DNA from: Candidatus Omnitrophota bacterium
Lineage (GTDB): Bacteria > Omnitrophota > Gorgyraeia > 2-01-FULL-45-10
Direction of reading: 5' to 3'
Length of the DNA stretch: 5,919 nt
Assembly (NCBI GenBank): GCA_030691985.1
Contig: JAUYDB010000056.1
Coordinates: forward strand, 1-5,919
The notes under the pieces are model-generated. The model was given only the letters and a program-made list of their open reading frames with translations, had not been told where the DNA came from and made no database searches. This document shows positions 1 through 5,914 of this stretch, piece by piece. The position numbers and the translations under genes are program-made. The first letter of the stretch is position 1; the number at the start of each line of letters is the position of its first letter.

Positions 1-180
1 GATGCTCTACCCCAAACCTCTTATGACCGTTATATCCATAGCGCCTGTAAAGCTATAGATAACTAAACCAAAAGGACTTATTCCTTGAAAACAAAATTAG
101 GCGAAGCCCCCTGGCCGCATGGCCAAGAGCGGCTTAGCGCCGGTCAATCTGCCCCTATCGGGTTGGGATGAAAAATTTTC
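1..180. repeat. Partial copy (A) of a palindromic intergenic element, cut by the window's left edge
   Basis: This is the intergenic sequence downstream of hppA. Aligned without gaps at an offset of 4410, positions 91-124 match 4501-4534 at 31 of 34 bases, covering ACAAAATTAGGCGA, the CCCCCT run and the GGCC-NNNN-GGCC core. The match also continues in blocks through the spacer: CTCTTAT at 18-24 and TATCCATA at 33-40 recur at 4428-4434 and 4443-4450 with identical spacing. The outer end, GAAAAATTTTC at 170-180, corresponds to GAAAAATTTC at 4551-4560. Copy A carries about 30 extra bases between the GGCC core and that outer end. Its left arm should lie just outside the window, because base 1 corresponds to the inner edge of the left arm of the 4342-4560 copy. 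That it is a mobile or REP-like element is inferred from two homologous copies with palindromic arms; there is no coding capacity. Confidence 0.8.
86..141 (-). terminator. Candidate intrinsic terminator of hppA, formed by the repeat arm
   Basis: Read on the minus strand, about 45 nt after the hppA stop codon, GGCGCTAAGCC (141-131) can pair with GGCTTCGCC (108-100). This gives nine base pairs with a two-base CT bulge and encloses a smaller GGCC-ATGC-GGCC hairpin. The T-rich tract TAATTTTGTTTTC (99-87) follows immediately. This is the layout of a Rho-independent terminator, although the hairpin is longer and less regular than usual. It lies wholly inside repeat copy A, so termination may be a function of the repeat arm rather than a separate signal. 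It was judged by eye, without a folding calculation. Confidence 0.45.
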
Positions 181-186
181 CAACCC

Positions 187-2298
187 TTACTTCATCAGCG
201 TATTCGACAATATGAATGATGCGAATACTATTGAAACCATTGACATTAGCTTTATCAATATGTTCAGGCTGGGGCCGGAGGTGTCCTTGAAAGGATCTCC
301 GACGGTATCGCCTACCACGACAGCCTTATGGGCGAGCGACCCCTTGCCGCCGAAGTTTCCTTCCTCTACGTACTTCTTCGCGTTATCCCACGCGCCTCCG
401 GAATTTGCCATCATTATCGCCAGCACGAATCCGGACACAGTGGCGCCTGTAAGCATGCCGGTGACGCTATCGACGCCGGCCAATATCCCCATGAGTATGG
501 GTGAAGCGATTGCCATTAAAGATGGCAGGATCATCTCCTTCTGCGCCGCCGCCGTCACTATCTTGACGCACCGGGCGTAATCCGGCTTCGCCCTGCCTTC
601 CATGATACCGGCGATTTCCTTAAACTGCCTGCGCACCTCAACCACTATGGAACCTGCCGTCCTTCCAACGGCCTTCATTGTCATCGAACAAAAGACAAAG
701 GGGAGCATTCCGCCTATTAAAAGGCCGACGAGCGTCCTGGGATTCATCAAAGACAGGTCTATCTTTCCGCCTAATATCTGGATCTGGTCGCGATAAGCCG
801 CTATCAGGGCCAACGCGGTAAGCGCCGCGCTTCCTATGGCAAATCCCTTGCCTGTCGCCGCGGTTGTATTGCCAAGGGTGTCAAGCGCGTCCGTCCTCTG
901 CCTTATTTCCTTCGGCTGATGGGTCATCTCCGCGTTTCCGCCGGCATTATCAGCGACCGGGCCGTAAGCGTCTGTGGCTAATGTTATGCCAAGAGTGGAC
1001 AGCATCCCAACGGCTGAAATCGCGACGCCGTAAAGCCCTATACTGGGATCTCCCGCGCCGCCCGACAGATAGTAACTTGCCAGTATCGCGATCGCTACCA
1101 CTATGACAGGTATCGCGGTAGACGACATGCCAACGGCTATTCCGCTTATTATTACAGTCGCGGGGCCTGTAAGCGAAGTCTCGGCAATTGACCGCGTAGG
1201 TTTATACTTACTTGAGGTAAAGAATTCGGTTGAAAGCCCTATGAGCACGCCTGCCGCAAGCCCGGAAAGGACGGCATAGTATATGCCGATATGGCTTAAC
1301 CCGAGATTAAATTTAACGACAAAGAACGATCCTATAGCGACCATTATGGAACTTGAGAATACTCCGCGCCGTAAGGCCGCGAGGAGCGCGCCCTGCTCCG
1401 CCTTCTCTTTCGTCTTTACAAAGAATGTTCCGAGGATCGAGGAGACGACGCCCACCGCCGCCATGACGAGCGGTATCGTGATAGATTGCAGGCTCAGGCC
1501 AAGTTTTCCGAACGCGGCCACGCCGAGAGCCATTGTGGCTACGATCGAGCCGACGTATGATTCGTATAAATCCGCTCCCATTCCGGCAACGTCGCCTACG
1601 TTGTCACCGACGTTATCGGCTATTACAGCCGGATTGCGCGGGTCATCTTCGGGTATCCCCGCCTCGACCTTGCCAACGAGGTCCGCGCCGACGTCCGCGG
1701 CCTTAGTGAATATCCCGCCCCCGACCCTCGCGAAGAGCGCCTGCGAGCTCGCGCCCATACCAAAGCAAAGCATCGTCGAAGTTATCGCTGCGAGTTTATC
1801 CATTCCATGCGGCGTAGGATGTGAAGCATACCACCAATTTAAAAGATAATACCATATAGACAGGTCCAAAAGGCCCAGCCCCACAACCACAAGCCCCATA
1901 ACCGCGCCGGAAGAAAACGCTATCTGCAGCGCGGAATTGAGGCTTTTTTTCGCGGCGTTTGTCGTGCGGGCGCTGGATCTTGTCGCTATAGCCATTCCTA
2001 TAAAACCGGATAACCCCGAGAAGAAACCGCCCGTAAGAAACGCAAAAGGAACGAATATGGGGAGATGGCCTTTTACGCTAAGGGCCACCAGTATGAGAAA
2101 CATTATCCCGAAGAATAATGCCACGCCGCTGTACTGCCTTTTCAGATAAGCGTACGCGCCTTCTCTGACCGCCTCCGCTATCCTTACCATATCATCCGTG
2201 CCTTCGCTTTTGGCCAATATCCTGACGCTCAGGTATCCGGCAAACGCAAGCGCCAGTATCGACCCGAGCGGCGCTAACAACAAAATATCAAACCGCAT
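187..2298 (-). CDS. hppA: Membrane-bound ion-translocating pyrophosphatase (K+-dependent type, probably Na+-pumping)
   Basis: An integral membrane pyrophosphatase that hydrolyses PPi to two phosphates and pumps Na+ and/or H+ across the cytoplasmic membrane. At 703 residues it is normal for the family (about 16 membrane helices). The signature residues are all present: DVGADLVGKVE at 202-212, the acidic DDPRNPA at 218-224, DNVGDNVGD at 228-236, DAYGPVADNAGGN at 443-455 and GDTVGDPFKD at 663-672. These are the Mg-PPi-binding Asp and Lys clusters. GNTTAATGKG at 476-485 has Ala480 and Gly483 where K+-independent enzymes have Lys and Thr, which predicts K+ dependence. Glu246 in DLYESYVG sits where Thermotoga Na+-PPase has its gate glutamate, while plant H+ pumps have it one turn later. 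Na+ transport is therefore plausible but not proven. The start has a strong AAAGGAG Shine-Dalgarno (2307-2313) 8 nt upstream. It follows purA by 28 nt, so probably shares its transcript. The TAA stop abuts repeat copy A. Confidence 0.97.
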   Translation of the reverse strand: MRFDILLLAPLGSILALAFAGYLSVRILAKSEGTDDMVRIAEAVREGAYAYLKRQYSGVALFFGIMFLILVALSVKGHLPIFVPFAFLTGGFFSGLSGFIGMAIATRSSARTTNAAKKSLNSALQIAFSSGAVMGLVVVGLGLLDLSIWYYLLNWWYASHPTPHGMDKLAAITSTMLCFGMGASSQALFARVGGGIFTKAADVGADLVGKVEAGIPEDDPRNPAVIADNVGDNVGDVAGMGADLYESYVGSIVATMALGVAAFGKLGLSLQSITIPLVMAAVGVVSSILGTFFVKTKEKAEQGALLAALRRGVFSSSIMVAIGSFFVVKFNLGLSHIGIYYAVLSGLAAGVLIGLSTEFFTSSKYKPTRSIAETSLTGPATVIISGIAVGMSSTAIPVIVVAIAILASYYLSGGAGDPSIGLYGVAISAVGMLSTLGITLATDAYGPVADNAGGNAEMTHQPKEIRQRTDALDTLGNTTAATGKGFAIGSAALTALALIAAYRDQIQILGGKIDLSLMNPRTLVGLLIGGMLPFVFCSMTMKAVGRTAGSIVVEVRRQFKEIAGIMEGRAKPDYARCVKIVTAAAQKEMILPSLMAIASPILMGILAGVDSVTGMLTGATVSGFVLAIMMANSGGAWDNAKKYVEEGNFGGKGSLAHKAVVVGDTVGDPFKDTSGPSLNILIKLMSMVSIVFASFILSNTLMK

Positions 2299-2326
2299 TT
2301 TTTAAGCTCCTTTCGTTTCATCCCGC

Positions 2327-3595
2327 TCACTTTGCAAAAGTCTGCCTTCGATCAGACCCTACTGAGATAAGGACTATTTTTGTCTTCAATAATTCCTGAA
2401 TTCTCTTAAGATAATTCTTCGCGTTTTTAGGGAGGCGCTTATATGATGTAACCCTGGTCGTATCCTCTTTCCAGCCCGGCAGCTCCTCGTAAATGGGAAC
2501 GCAGCCCTCAAGCACCCTAATATTCGACGGAAAATCTCTATACACCCTTCCTTCGAATTTATATGCCGTGCATATTTTGATAGAATCAAGGTCATCGAGG
2601 ACATCGAGCTTTGTAACTACGATCTCATCGATGCCGTTGACCATTACGGAGTGTTTAACAACGATGTTATCGAACCATCCGCATCTGCGCGGCCTTCCGG
2701 TCGTGGCGCCGAACTCCCTGCCCTTCTTTCTTATCCGGCCCATTAAATCCTCGCCGAATTCGGTCGGGAAAGGCCCTTCTCCGACCCTCGTCGTATATGC
2801 CTTGGCTATGCCTATTACCTTATCGATCCTGGTCGGGCCTACGCCTGTGCCGATAGAGGCGCCGCCGGCAGTCGCGTTCGACGAAGTCACAAACGGGTAT
2901 GTGCCGTGATCCACATCGAGAAGCGTGCCCTGCGCGCCTTCGAACAATATGCTCTTCTTCTTTTTAATGGCATCGTTCAATAATAAAACGGTATTGCACA
3001 CAAATTTGCGTATCTTTTTGCCGTAAGATGAATATTCCTCATAAAGCGCGTCGAAAGAATAACCTTCGATATTGTATATCCTGTTAAAGACGACATTCTT
3101 CTCATCTAAATTGCCGCGGAGTTTATCCTTAAATACGGCCTCATCGAGAAGGTCAGCAATCCTGATGCCTGAGCGGGCGACCTTATCGGCATAACACGGC
3201 CCTATGCCTTTCTTGGTGGTGCCTATTTTCTTTTTCTTCGCTTCTTTAAGCTCGTCCAGTTTCTTGTGATACGGGAAGATCACGTGCGCCTCGTCGCTTA
3301 AGTAAAGCCTGCCCGCGACCTCAATACCCTTTCTCTTAAGCATGTCTATCTCATCCAAAAACGCTTTCGGGTCTATTACGACGCCATTCCCTATAACGCA
3401 GACCTTGGCCTTATGCAGTATCCCTGAGGGGATAAGATGGAGGATGAATTCGTCTTCACCTATTACAACCGTATGGCCCGCGTTATTCCCACCCTGATAT
3501 CGCACGATATAATCCGCTTTAGGGGCAAATATATCTATTACCTTCCCTTTACCCTCGTCTCCCCACTGAGCTCCCAGGATAACTATATTAGGCAT
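2327..3595 (-). CDS. purA: Adenylosuccinate synthetase
   Basis: A cytoplasmic enzyme that joins IMP and aspartate using GTP to give adenylosuccinate, the first step from IMP to AMP; purB would complete the pathway and is not in the window. Its 422 residues match the usual length of about 425-430. The N-terminal GAQWGDEGKGK (8-18) holds the GTP-binding loop and catalytic Asp13. GGNNAGHTV (35-43) holds catalytic His41. GTTKKGIGPCY (125-135), FEGAQGTLLDVDHGTYPF (218-235), TTRVGEGPFPTE (268-279), GATTGRPRRCGW (296-307), TKLDVLD (328-334) and the C-terminal SVGSDR (411-416) are all canonical IMP, aspartate or guanine contact regions. The C-terminus has SVGSDR where many homologues have SVGPDR. The ATG lies 8 nt after the upstream stop codon. 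One Shine-Dalgarno core, AGGA (3602-3605), overlaps that TAG stop, and a second, AGGAG (3608-3612), lies inside the upstream gene. This suggests translational coupling. No purine riboswitch is visible, and none would be expected in so short a gap. Confidence 0.98.
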   Translation of the reverse strand: MPNIVILGAQWGDEGKGKVIDIFAPKADYIVRYQGGNNAGHTVVIGEDEFILHLIPSGILHKAKVCVIGNGVVIDPKAFLDEIDMLKRKGIEVAGRLYLSDEAHVIFPYHKKLDELKEAKKKKIGTTKKGIGPCYADKVARSGIRIADLLDEAVFKDKLRGNLDEKNVVFNRIYNIEGYSFDALYEEYSSYGKKIRKFVCNTVLLLNDAIKKKKSILFEGAQGTLLDVDHGTYPFVTSSNATAGGASIGTGVGPTRIDKVIGIAKAYTTRVGEGPFPTEFGEDLMGRIRKKGREFGATTGRPRRCGWFDNIVVKHSVMVNGIDEIVVTKLDVLDDLDSIKICTAYKFEGRVYRDFPSNIRVLEGCVPIYEELPGWKEDTTRVTSYKRLPKNAKNYLKRIQELLKTKIVLISVGSDRRQTFAK

Positions 3596-3603
3596 GTCAG
3601 ATC

Positions 3604-4302
3604 CTATCTCCTCGGCGGCGCGGGAGGCTGCGGCGGCTGCCTCGGGACTTGAGGCGGGTTCGGGGGCGGCTGAGGAACCTGCGGCGTCATCGGGATTTGA
3701 GGCGGGCTCGGGGGCGGCTGAGGAACCTGCGGCGGCTTAGGCGGAAGCGTGAACACTGCGGGAATTCTCGCGGCCTGCTGCGCGGCCATGTTGGCTTGCT
3801 GGGCCTGCCGTATCGATTCTAACTGCTGGTTCAGCCTTTCTGTCCTTATTCTGCCTATTTCATTCTGGATCCGGCTGAATACCGTGTTCAATTTTTCTCT
3901 ATCCAGATCTTCCAATTTAACCCCGTTATAAGTATAGAAGCCGCCTTCCTCTTTTTTAAGTTCGGGGATAGCCCCCAGCGCTTCGTCATCATAATCGAGG
4001 GTTTCTTCAAGGTGCTGGACAAATTCCTGTTGGGTTATTTCTTTCGCGGGTTTATTGTCTACCGTCTTCTCTTCCGCGCCCGGGATGGCTGGCTCCTCCA
4101 ACCGCACGATCTTTTTATTATCAGCGGGAACCGCCTTTGCGGCAGTTTTTTCTGCCGTGGGCCCTGCGTCCGTCTTTGTAGTCTGACGAGGCAGTTTAAG
4201 CAGCCGCTTTATAAACCCCTGCCTCTCCTCGGCTGAAGAAACCGTTGTGAAGGTGATAAACGATACCGCTATTAATATCAAAACCCTCGTAGATCTTCTC
4301 AT
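3604..4302 (-). CDS. Secreted or envelope proline-rich protein of unknown function
   Basis: I do not recognise a family. From the preferred start it has 232 residues; residue numbers here use the longer 236-residue reading from 4314. Residues 5-28 form a classical signal peptide: MRRSTR, then a hydrophobic core, ending SSA before EER, with no lipobox cysteine. An acidic and basic low-complexity stretch follows (29-100). Next is a short ordered-looking segment (about 95-137) including GGFYTYNGVKLEDLD, then a Gln/Arg/Glu-rich helix likely to form a coiled coil (about 138-183). The tail (190-236) is almost only Pro and Gln, with two tandem 16-residue units beginning PQVPQPPP, and ends PAPPRR. 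This suggests an exported protein with a flexible, perhaps wall- or partner-binding, tail. The shorter start is chosen because GGAG lies 6 nt ahead of it, whereas 4314 has no good ribosome site. It sits 8 nt ahead of purA, so it is probably co-transcribed, but that gives no clue to its role. Confidence 0.85.
   Translation of the reverse strand: MRRSTRVLILIAVSFITFTTVSSAEERQGFIKRLLKLPRQTTKTDAGPTAEKTAAKAVPADNKKIVRLEEPAIPGAEEKTVDNKPAKEITQQEFVQHLEETLDYDDEALGAIPELKKEEGGFYTYNGVKLEDLDREKLNTVFSRIQNEIGRIRTERLNQQLESIRQAQQANMAAQQAARIPAVFTLPPKPPQVPQPPPSPPQIPMTPQVPQPPPNPPQVPRQPPQPPAPPRR
3651..3746 (-). repeat. 48-bp tandem duplication inside the proline-rich gene
   Basis: Positions 3651-3686 and 3699-3734 differ at only one of 36 bases and are offset by exactly 48 bp. 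The remaining 12 bases of each unit diverge. The period is a multiple of three, so the frame is kept and two 16-residue units are encoded, PQVPQPPPSPPQIPMT and PQVPQPPPNPPQVPRQ. Near identity at synonymous positions points to a recent duplication by slippage or unequal crossing-over, not to selection on the protein alone. Confidence 0.9.
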
Positions 4303-4308
4303 AAATTT

Positions 4309-4312
4309 CTCC
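4309..4312 (-). promoter_or_regulatory. Shine-Dalgarno site deciding the start of the proline-rich gene
   Basis: On the minus strand GGAG lies 6 nt before the ATG at 4302-4300. The alternative in-frame ATG at 4314-4312 overlaps this GGAG and has only A/T-rich sequence at ribosome-site distance. Starting at 4302 also puts the MRRSTR positive cluster at the very N-terminus, as expected of a signal peptide. Confidence 0.6.
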
Positions 4313-4341
4313 ATGAAATTTTATTCATCTTTCTCTCTCAA

Positions 4342-4560
4342 GAAATTTTTCGGCTTCTGGCGACAAGGCCATAAGGCCATGGGGGTTGAGCCGTATAAAT
4401 TTTGTTAAGGTTATAGCTACCGCTAAACTCTTATACGCCTCGTATCCATAAGGGCACAGATAACTTGAAATAGATATACAGACCCTAATCACACTTGATA
4501 ACAAAATTAGGCGAGGCCCCCTGGCCTTATGGCCTTTAGAGAGGCGGACCGAAAAATTTC
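4342..4560. repeat. Complete palindromic intergenic element (copy B), REP/BIME- or MITE-like
   Basis: This fills almost all of the 263-nt gap between the synthase gene and the proline-rich gene. The left arm (about 4342-4408) and right arm (about 4495-4560) are imperfect inverted repeats with three exact blocks. GAAATTTTTCGG at 4342-4353 pairs with 4549-4560. AAGGCCATAAGGCC at 4365-4378 pairs with 4523-4536. ATTTTGTTA at 4399-4407 pairs with 4499-4507. Between blocks the arms differ by small indels. Each arm also contains its own GGCC-NNNN-GGCC hairpin and a run of five or more G or C, and ends inward with an ATTTTGTT tract, so each arm resembles a terminator unit facing the other. The spacer is about 90 nt. 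There is no ORF, and no target-site duplication is obvious. Copy A (1-180) is homologous in both arm and spacer. Assignment to a REP/BIME or MITE class is inference. Confidence 0.85.
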
Positions 4561-4565
4561 AACCC

Positions 4566-5807
4566 CTACGGCGCCATCGTGAAGATTTTGCGCGCGATCT
4601 CCGGGTGCCTGGCTATAAACCTTAGCTCGTCCTCTGTCAGCGGCTGCTGGGTGTGGACGTTCGCGTACCTCACGAGCTCGAGTATCTTTGTCGCGTCTTT
4701 ATCATTCTTGAATTTGATTTCAAGCTTATCGTATACATTTCTGAATCCTTTTATCCCGCTGTATTCACCGGCGGTGATCTGCCTGCCGGTTTCTATTATC
4801 TCCGGCTCGCCCCTGCCCAGCCCCTCAAAATCATAAAGCTCGTAATTACGCCTGTCCTTAAGGGCGCCGTCAGCGTGTACGCCTGATTCATGCGCGAAGG
4901 CGTTTGAGCCGACCCCCGGTTGATTTACGGGGATCGGAACGCCGAAGGCATAAGAGGCGTACTTCGCTATCTTCCATGCATGCGAAAGTTTTACGCTTTC
5001 ATCGAGCATATATTTACCGCCAAAGCCGCTCGAGTATTTAAGCGCCAGGATCACGCTGACAAGGTCGGCGTTTCCGGCCCGCTCACCCATGCCGTTTACC
5101 GTAGTATTTATGTGGGCGTCTACGCCCGCGTCTATCGCGGCCTTCGCCCCTGCCACCGAACAGGCCACTACCATGCCGAGATCGTTGTGGCAATGTAATT
5201 CTACCGGCAATTTCACCTCTTCGGCAAGAATCTTCACCCTTTCGTATATCGTGAAGGGATCGTCGAAGCCCAGCGTATCGCAATACCGTATCCTTTTAGC
5301 TCCCGCCTTCTTAGCCGACCGCGCGAATTTTATCAGATAATCGAGATGCGTCCTTGAAGCGTCTTCGGCATTCACCCCCACATATTTTATGCCCAACTTA
5401 TACGCGGCGCCGACGGCTTCAACCATCTCGCGTATCACGTCTTCCCTGGTATATTTACCCTGGAACTTGCCGTTTATCATCTGGTCGGAAGTCGAGATGG
5501 AAAGATTCAGGTTCTCGACCCTTGTCATCTTCACCGCTTTTTCAACGTCTTCCCTGATCGCCCTTATCCAGCCGCTTAAGATTATCGGTTTCAAAACGCC
5601 TATCCTGGCAAGCTCAAGGTTGGCATTCAGATAATTTGTCTCATGGCGGGTTACGGGGAAACCGAATTCAGACTGATGGATACCCATCTCGTTAAGATAA
5701 ATATTTATCATAGTCTTCTGGAGTTTCGCCAAACCCAGCCTCGAAGTCTGGACGCCGTCCCTGTTTGTCACATCCACTATGTAGATCTTGTTTTGTTTTT
5801 TCATCAT
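4566..5807 (-). CDS. LeuA/NifV-family acyl-CoA synthase (homocitrate, Re-citrate or related synthase)
   Basis: A cytoplasmic DRE-TIM metallolyase that condenses an acyl-CoA, usually acetyl-CoA, with a 2-oxo acid. VDVTNRDGVQ (11-20) carries the Arg16-Asp17 catalytic and metal pair, and Lys31 falls where the family signature requires it. VELHCHNDLG (202-211) holds metal ligands His205 and His207. NGMGERAGN (238-246) and FAHESGVHADG (304-314) are further hallmarks, as are EDASR (148-152) and DTLG (177-180). At 413 residues it lacks the C-terminal leucine-regulatory domain of typical 2-isopropylmalate synthase, which argues against leucine feedback. It differs from LeuA at N15 (usually Leu) and at GEYSG (347-351, usually GKHSG). 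The text resembles proteins of anaerobes annotated as homocitrate or isopropylmalate synthase, some shown to be Re-citrate synthases. The substrate cannot be fixed from sequence here, and no lysine, leucine, nif or TCA gene is adjacent. GAAGG (5817-5821) lies 9 nt before the first of two adjacent ATG codons. The TAG stop touches repeat copy B. Confidence 0.95.
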   Translation of the reverse strand: MMKKQNKIYIVDVTNRDGVQTSRLGLAKLQKTMINIYLNEMGIHQSEFGFPVTRHETNYLNANLELARIGVLKPIILSGWIRAIREDVEKAVKMTRVENLNLSISTSDQMINGKFQGKYTREDVIREMVEAVGAAYKLGIKYVGVNAEDASRTHLDYLIKFARSAKKAGAKRIRYCDTLGFDDPFTIYERVKILAEEVKLPVELHCHNDLGMVVACSVAGAKAAIDAGVDAHINTTVNGMGERAGNADLVSVILALKYSSGFGGKYMLDESVKLSHAWKIAKYASYAFGVPIPVNQPGVGSNAFAHESGVHADGALKDRRNYELYDFEGLGRGEPEIIETGRQITAGEYSGIKGFRNVYDKLEIKFKNDKDATKILELVRYANVHTQQPLTEDELRFIARHPEIARKIFTMAP

Positions 5808-5844
5808 TCTTTCAGCCCTTCTCGTTTTATCCCCCTCACCCTAG

Positions 5845-5914
5845 CCCTCTCCCCTAAAGGGGAGAGGGGATTAAGTTATAATACCACAATTTCCTCTCCC
5901 GCTTTAGGGGAGGA
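5845..5914. repeat. GC-rich palindromic repeat pair upstream of the synthase gene
   Basis: CCCTCTCCCCT (5845-5855) and AGGGGAGAGGG (5858-5868) form a perfect 11-bp inverted repeat. A second, related palindrome lies at 5893-5913 (seven pairs including one G-T, loop of seven). The second is an inverted copy of the first: CTCCCCTAAAG at 5849-5859 recurs in reverse complement at 5902-5912, and the adjoining GGGAGAGG recurs with one extra base. An AT-rich stretch of 24 nt (5869-5892) separates them. The flanking CCCTCACCCTAGCCCTCTCCCC wording resembles an interspersed repeat I have seen in many unrelated bacterial genomes; that is recollection, not a search result. It occupies the 5' region of the synthase gene, 38 nt from its start, so it could affect the leader RNA or terminate upstream transcription. 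It may continue past the window edge. Confidence 0.7.

Noticed and set aside
1283..1849. A 188-codon open frame on the plus strand, with others at 119-580 and 864-1106
   Set aside because: They lie antisense to hppA, whose conserved motifs are continuous here. Their translations are low-complexity Pro/Ala/Ser/Thr text with no recognisable domain, as expected of the reverse strand of a GC-balanced membrane gene.
2493..2909. Plus-strand open frame of 138 codons opposite purA
   Set aside because: It is antisense to strongly conserved purA motifs, with no ribosome site or protein similarity that I can recognise.
4302..4314. Longer start (ATG at 4314) for the proline-rich gene
   Set aside because: It has no ribosome site at usable distance, while the ATG at 4302 has GGAG 6 nt ahead and gives a cleaner signal peptide. 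The longer form cannot be fully excluded.
4440..4500. Possible sigma-70 promoter in the spacer of repeat copy B on the minus strand (TTATCA, 17 nt, TATATC)
   Set aside because: Only four of six bases match at each hexamer, and the boxes are not conserved in repeat copy A. It is not better than chance in AT-rich sequence, although some promoter for the proline-rich/purA/hppA operon is needed in this gap.
4342..4560. A riboswitch or CRISPR-like array in the gap ahead of the proline-rich gene
   Set aside because: It does not match the consensus of any riboswitch I know. There are only two inverted arms rather than regularly spaced direct repeats, and no cas genes.
5869..5892. Possible -10 box (TATTATAAC on the minus strand) between the two GC-rich hairpins ahead of the synthase gene
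   Set aside because: No acceptable -35 hexamer lies 16-18 nt upstream, so it is not called.
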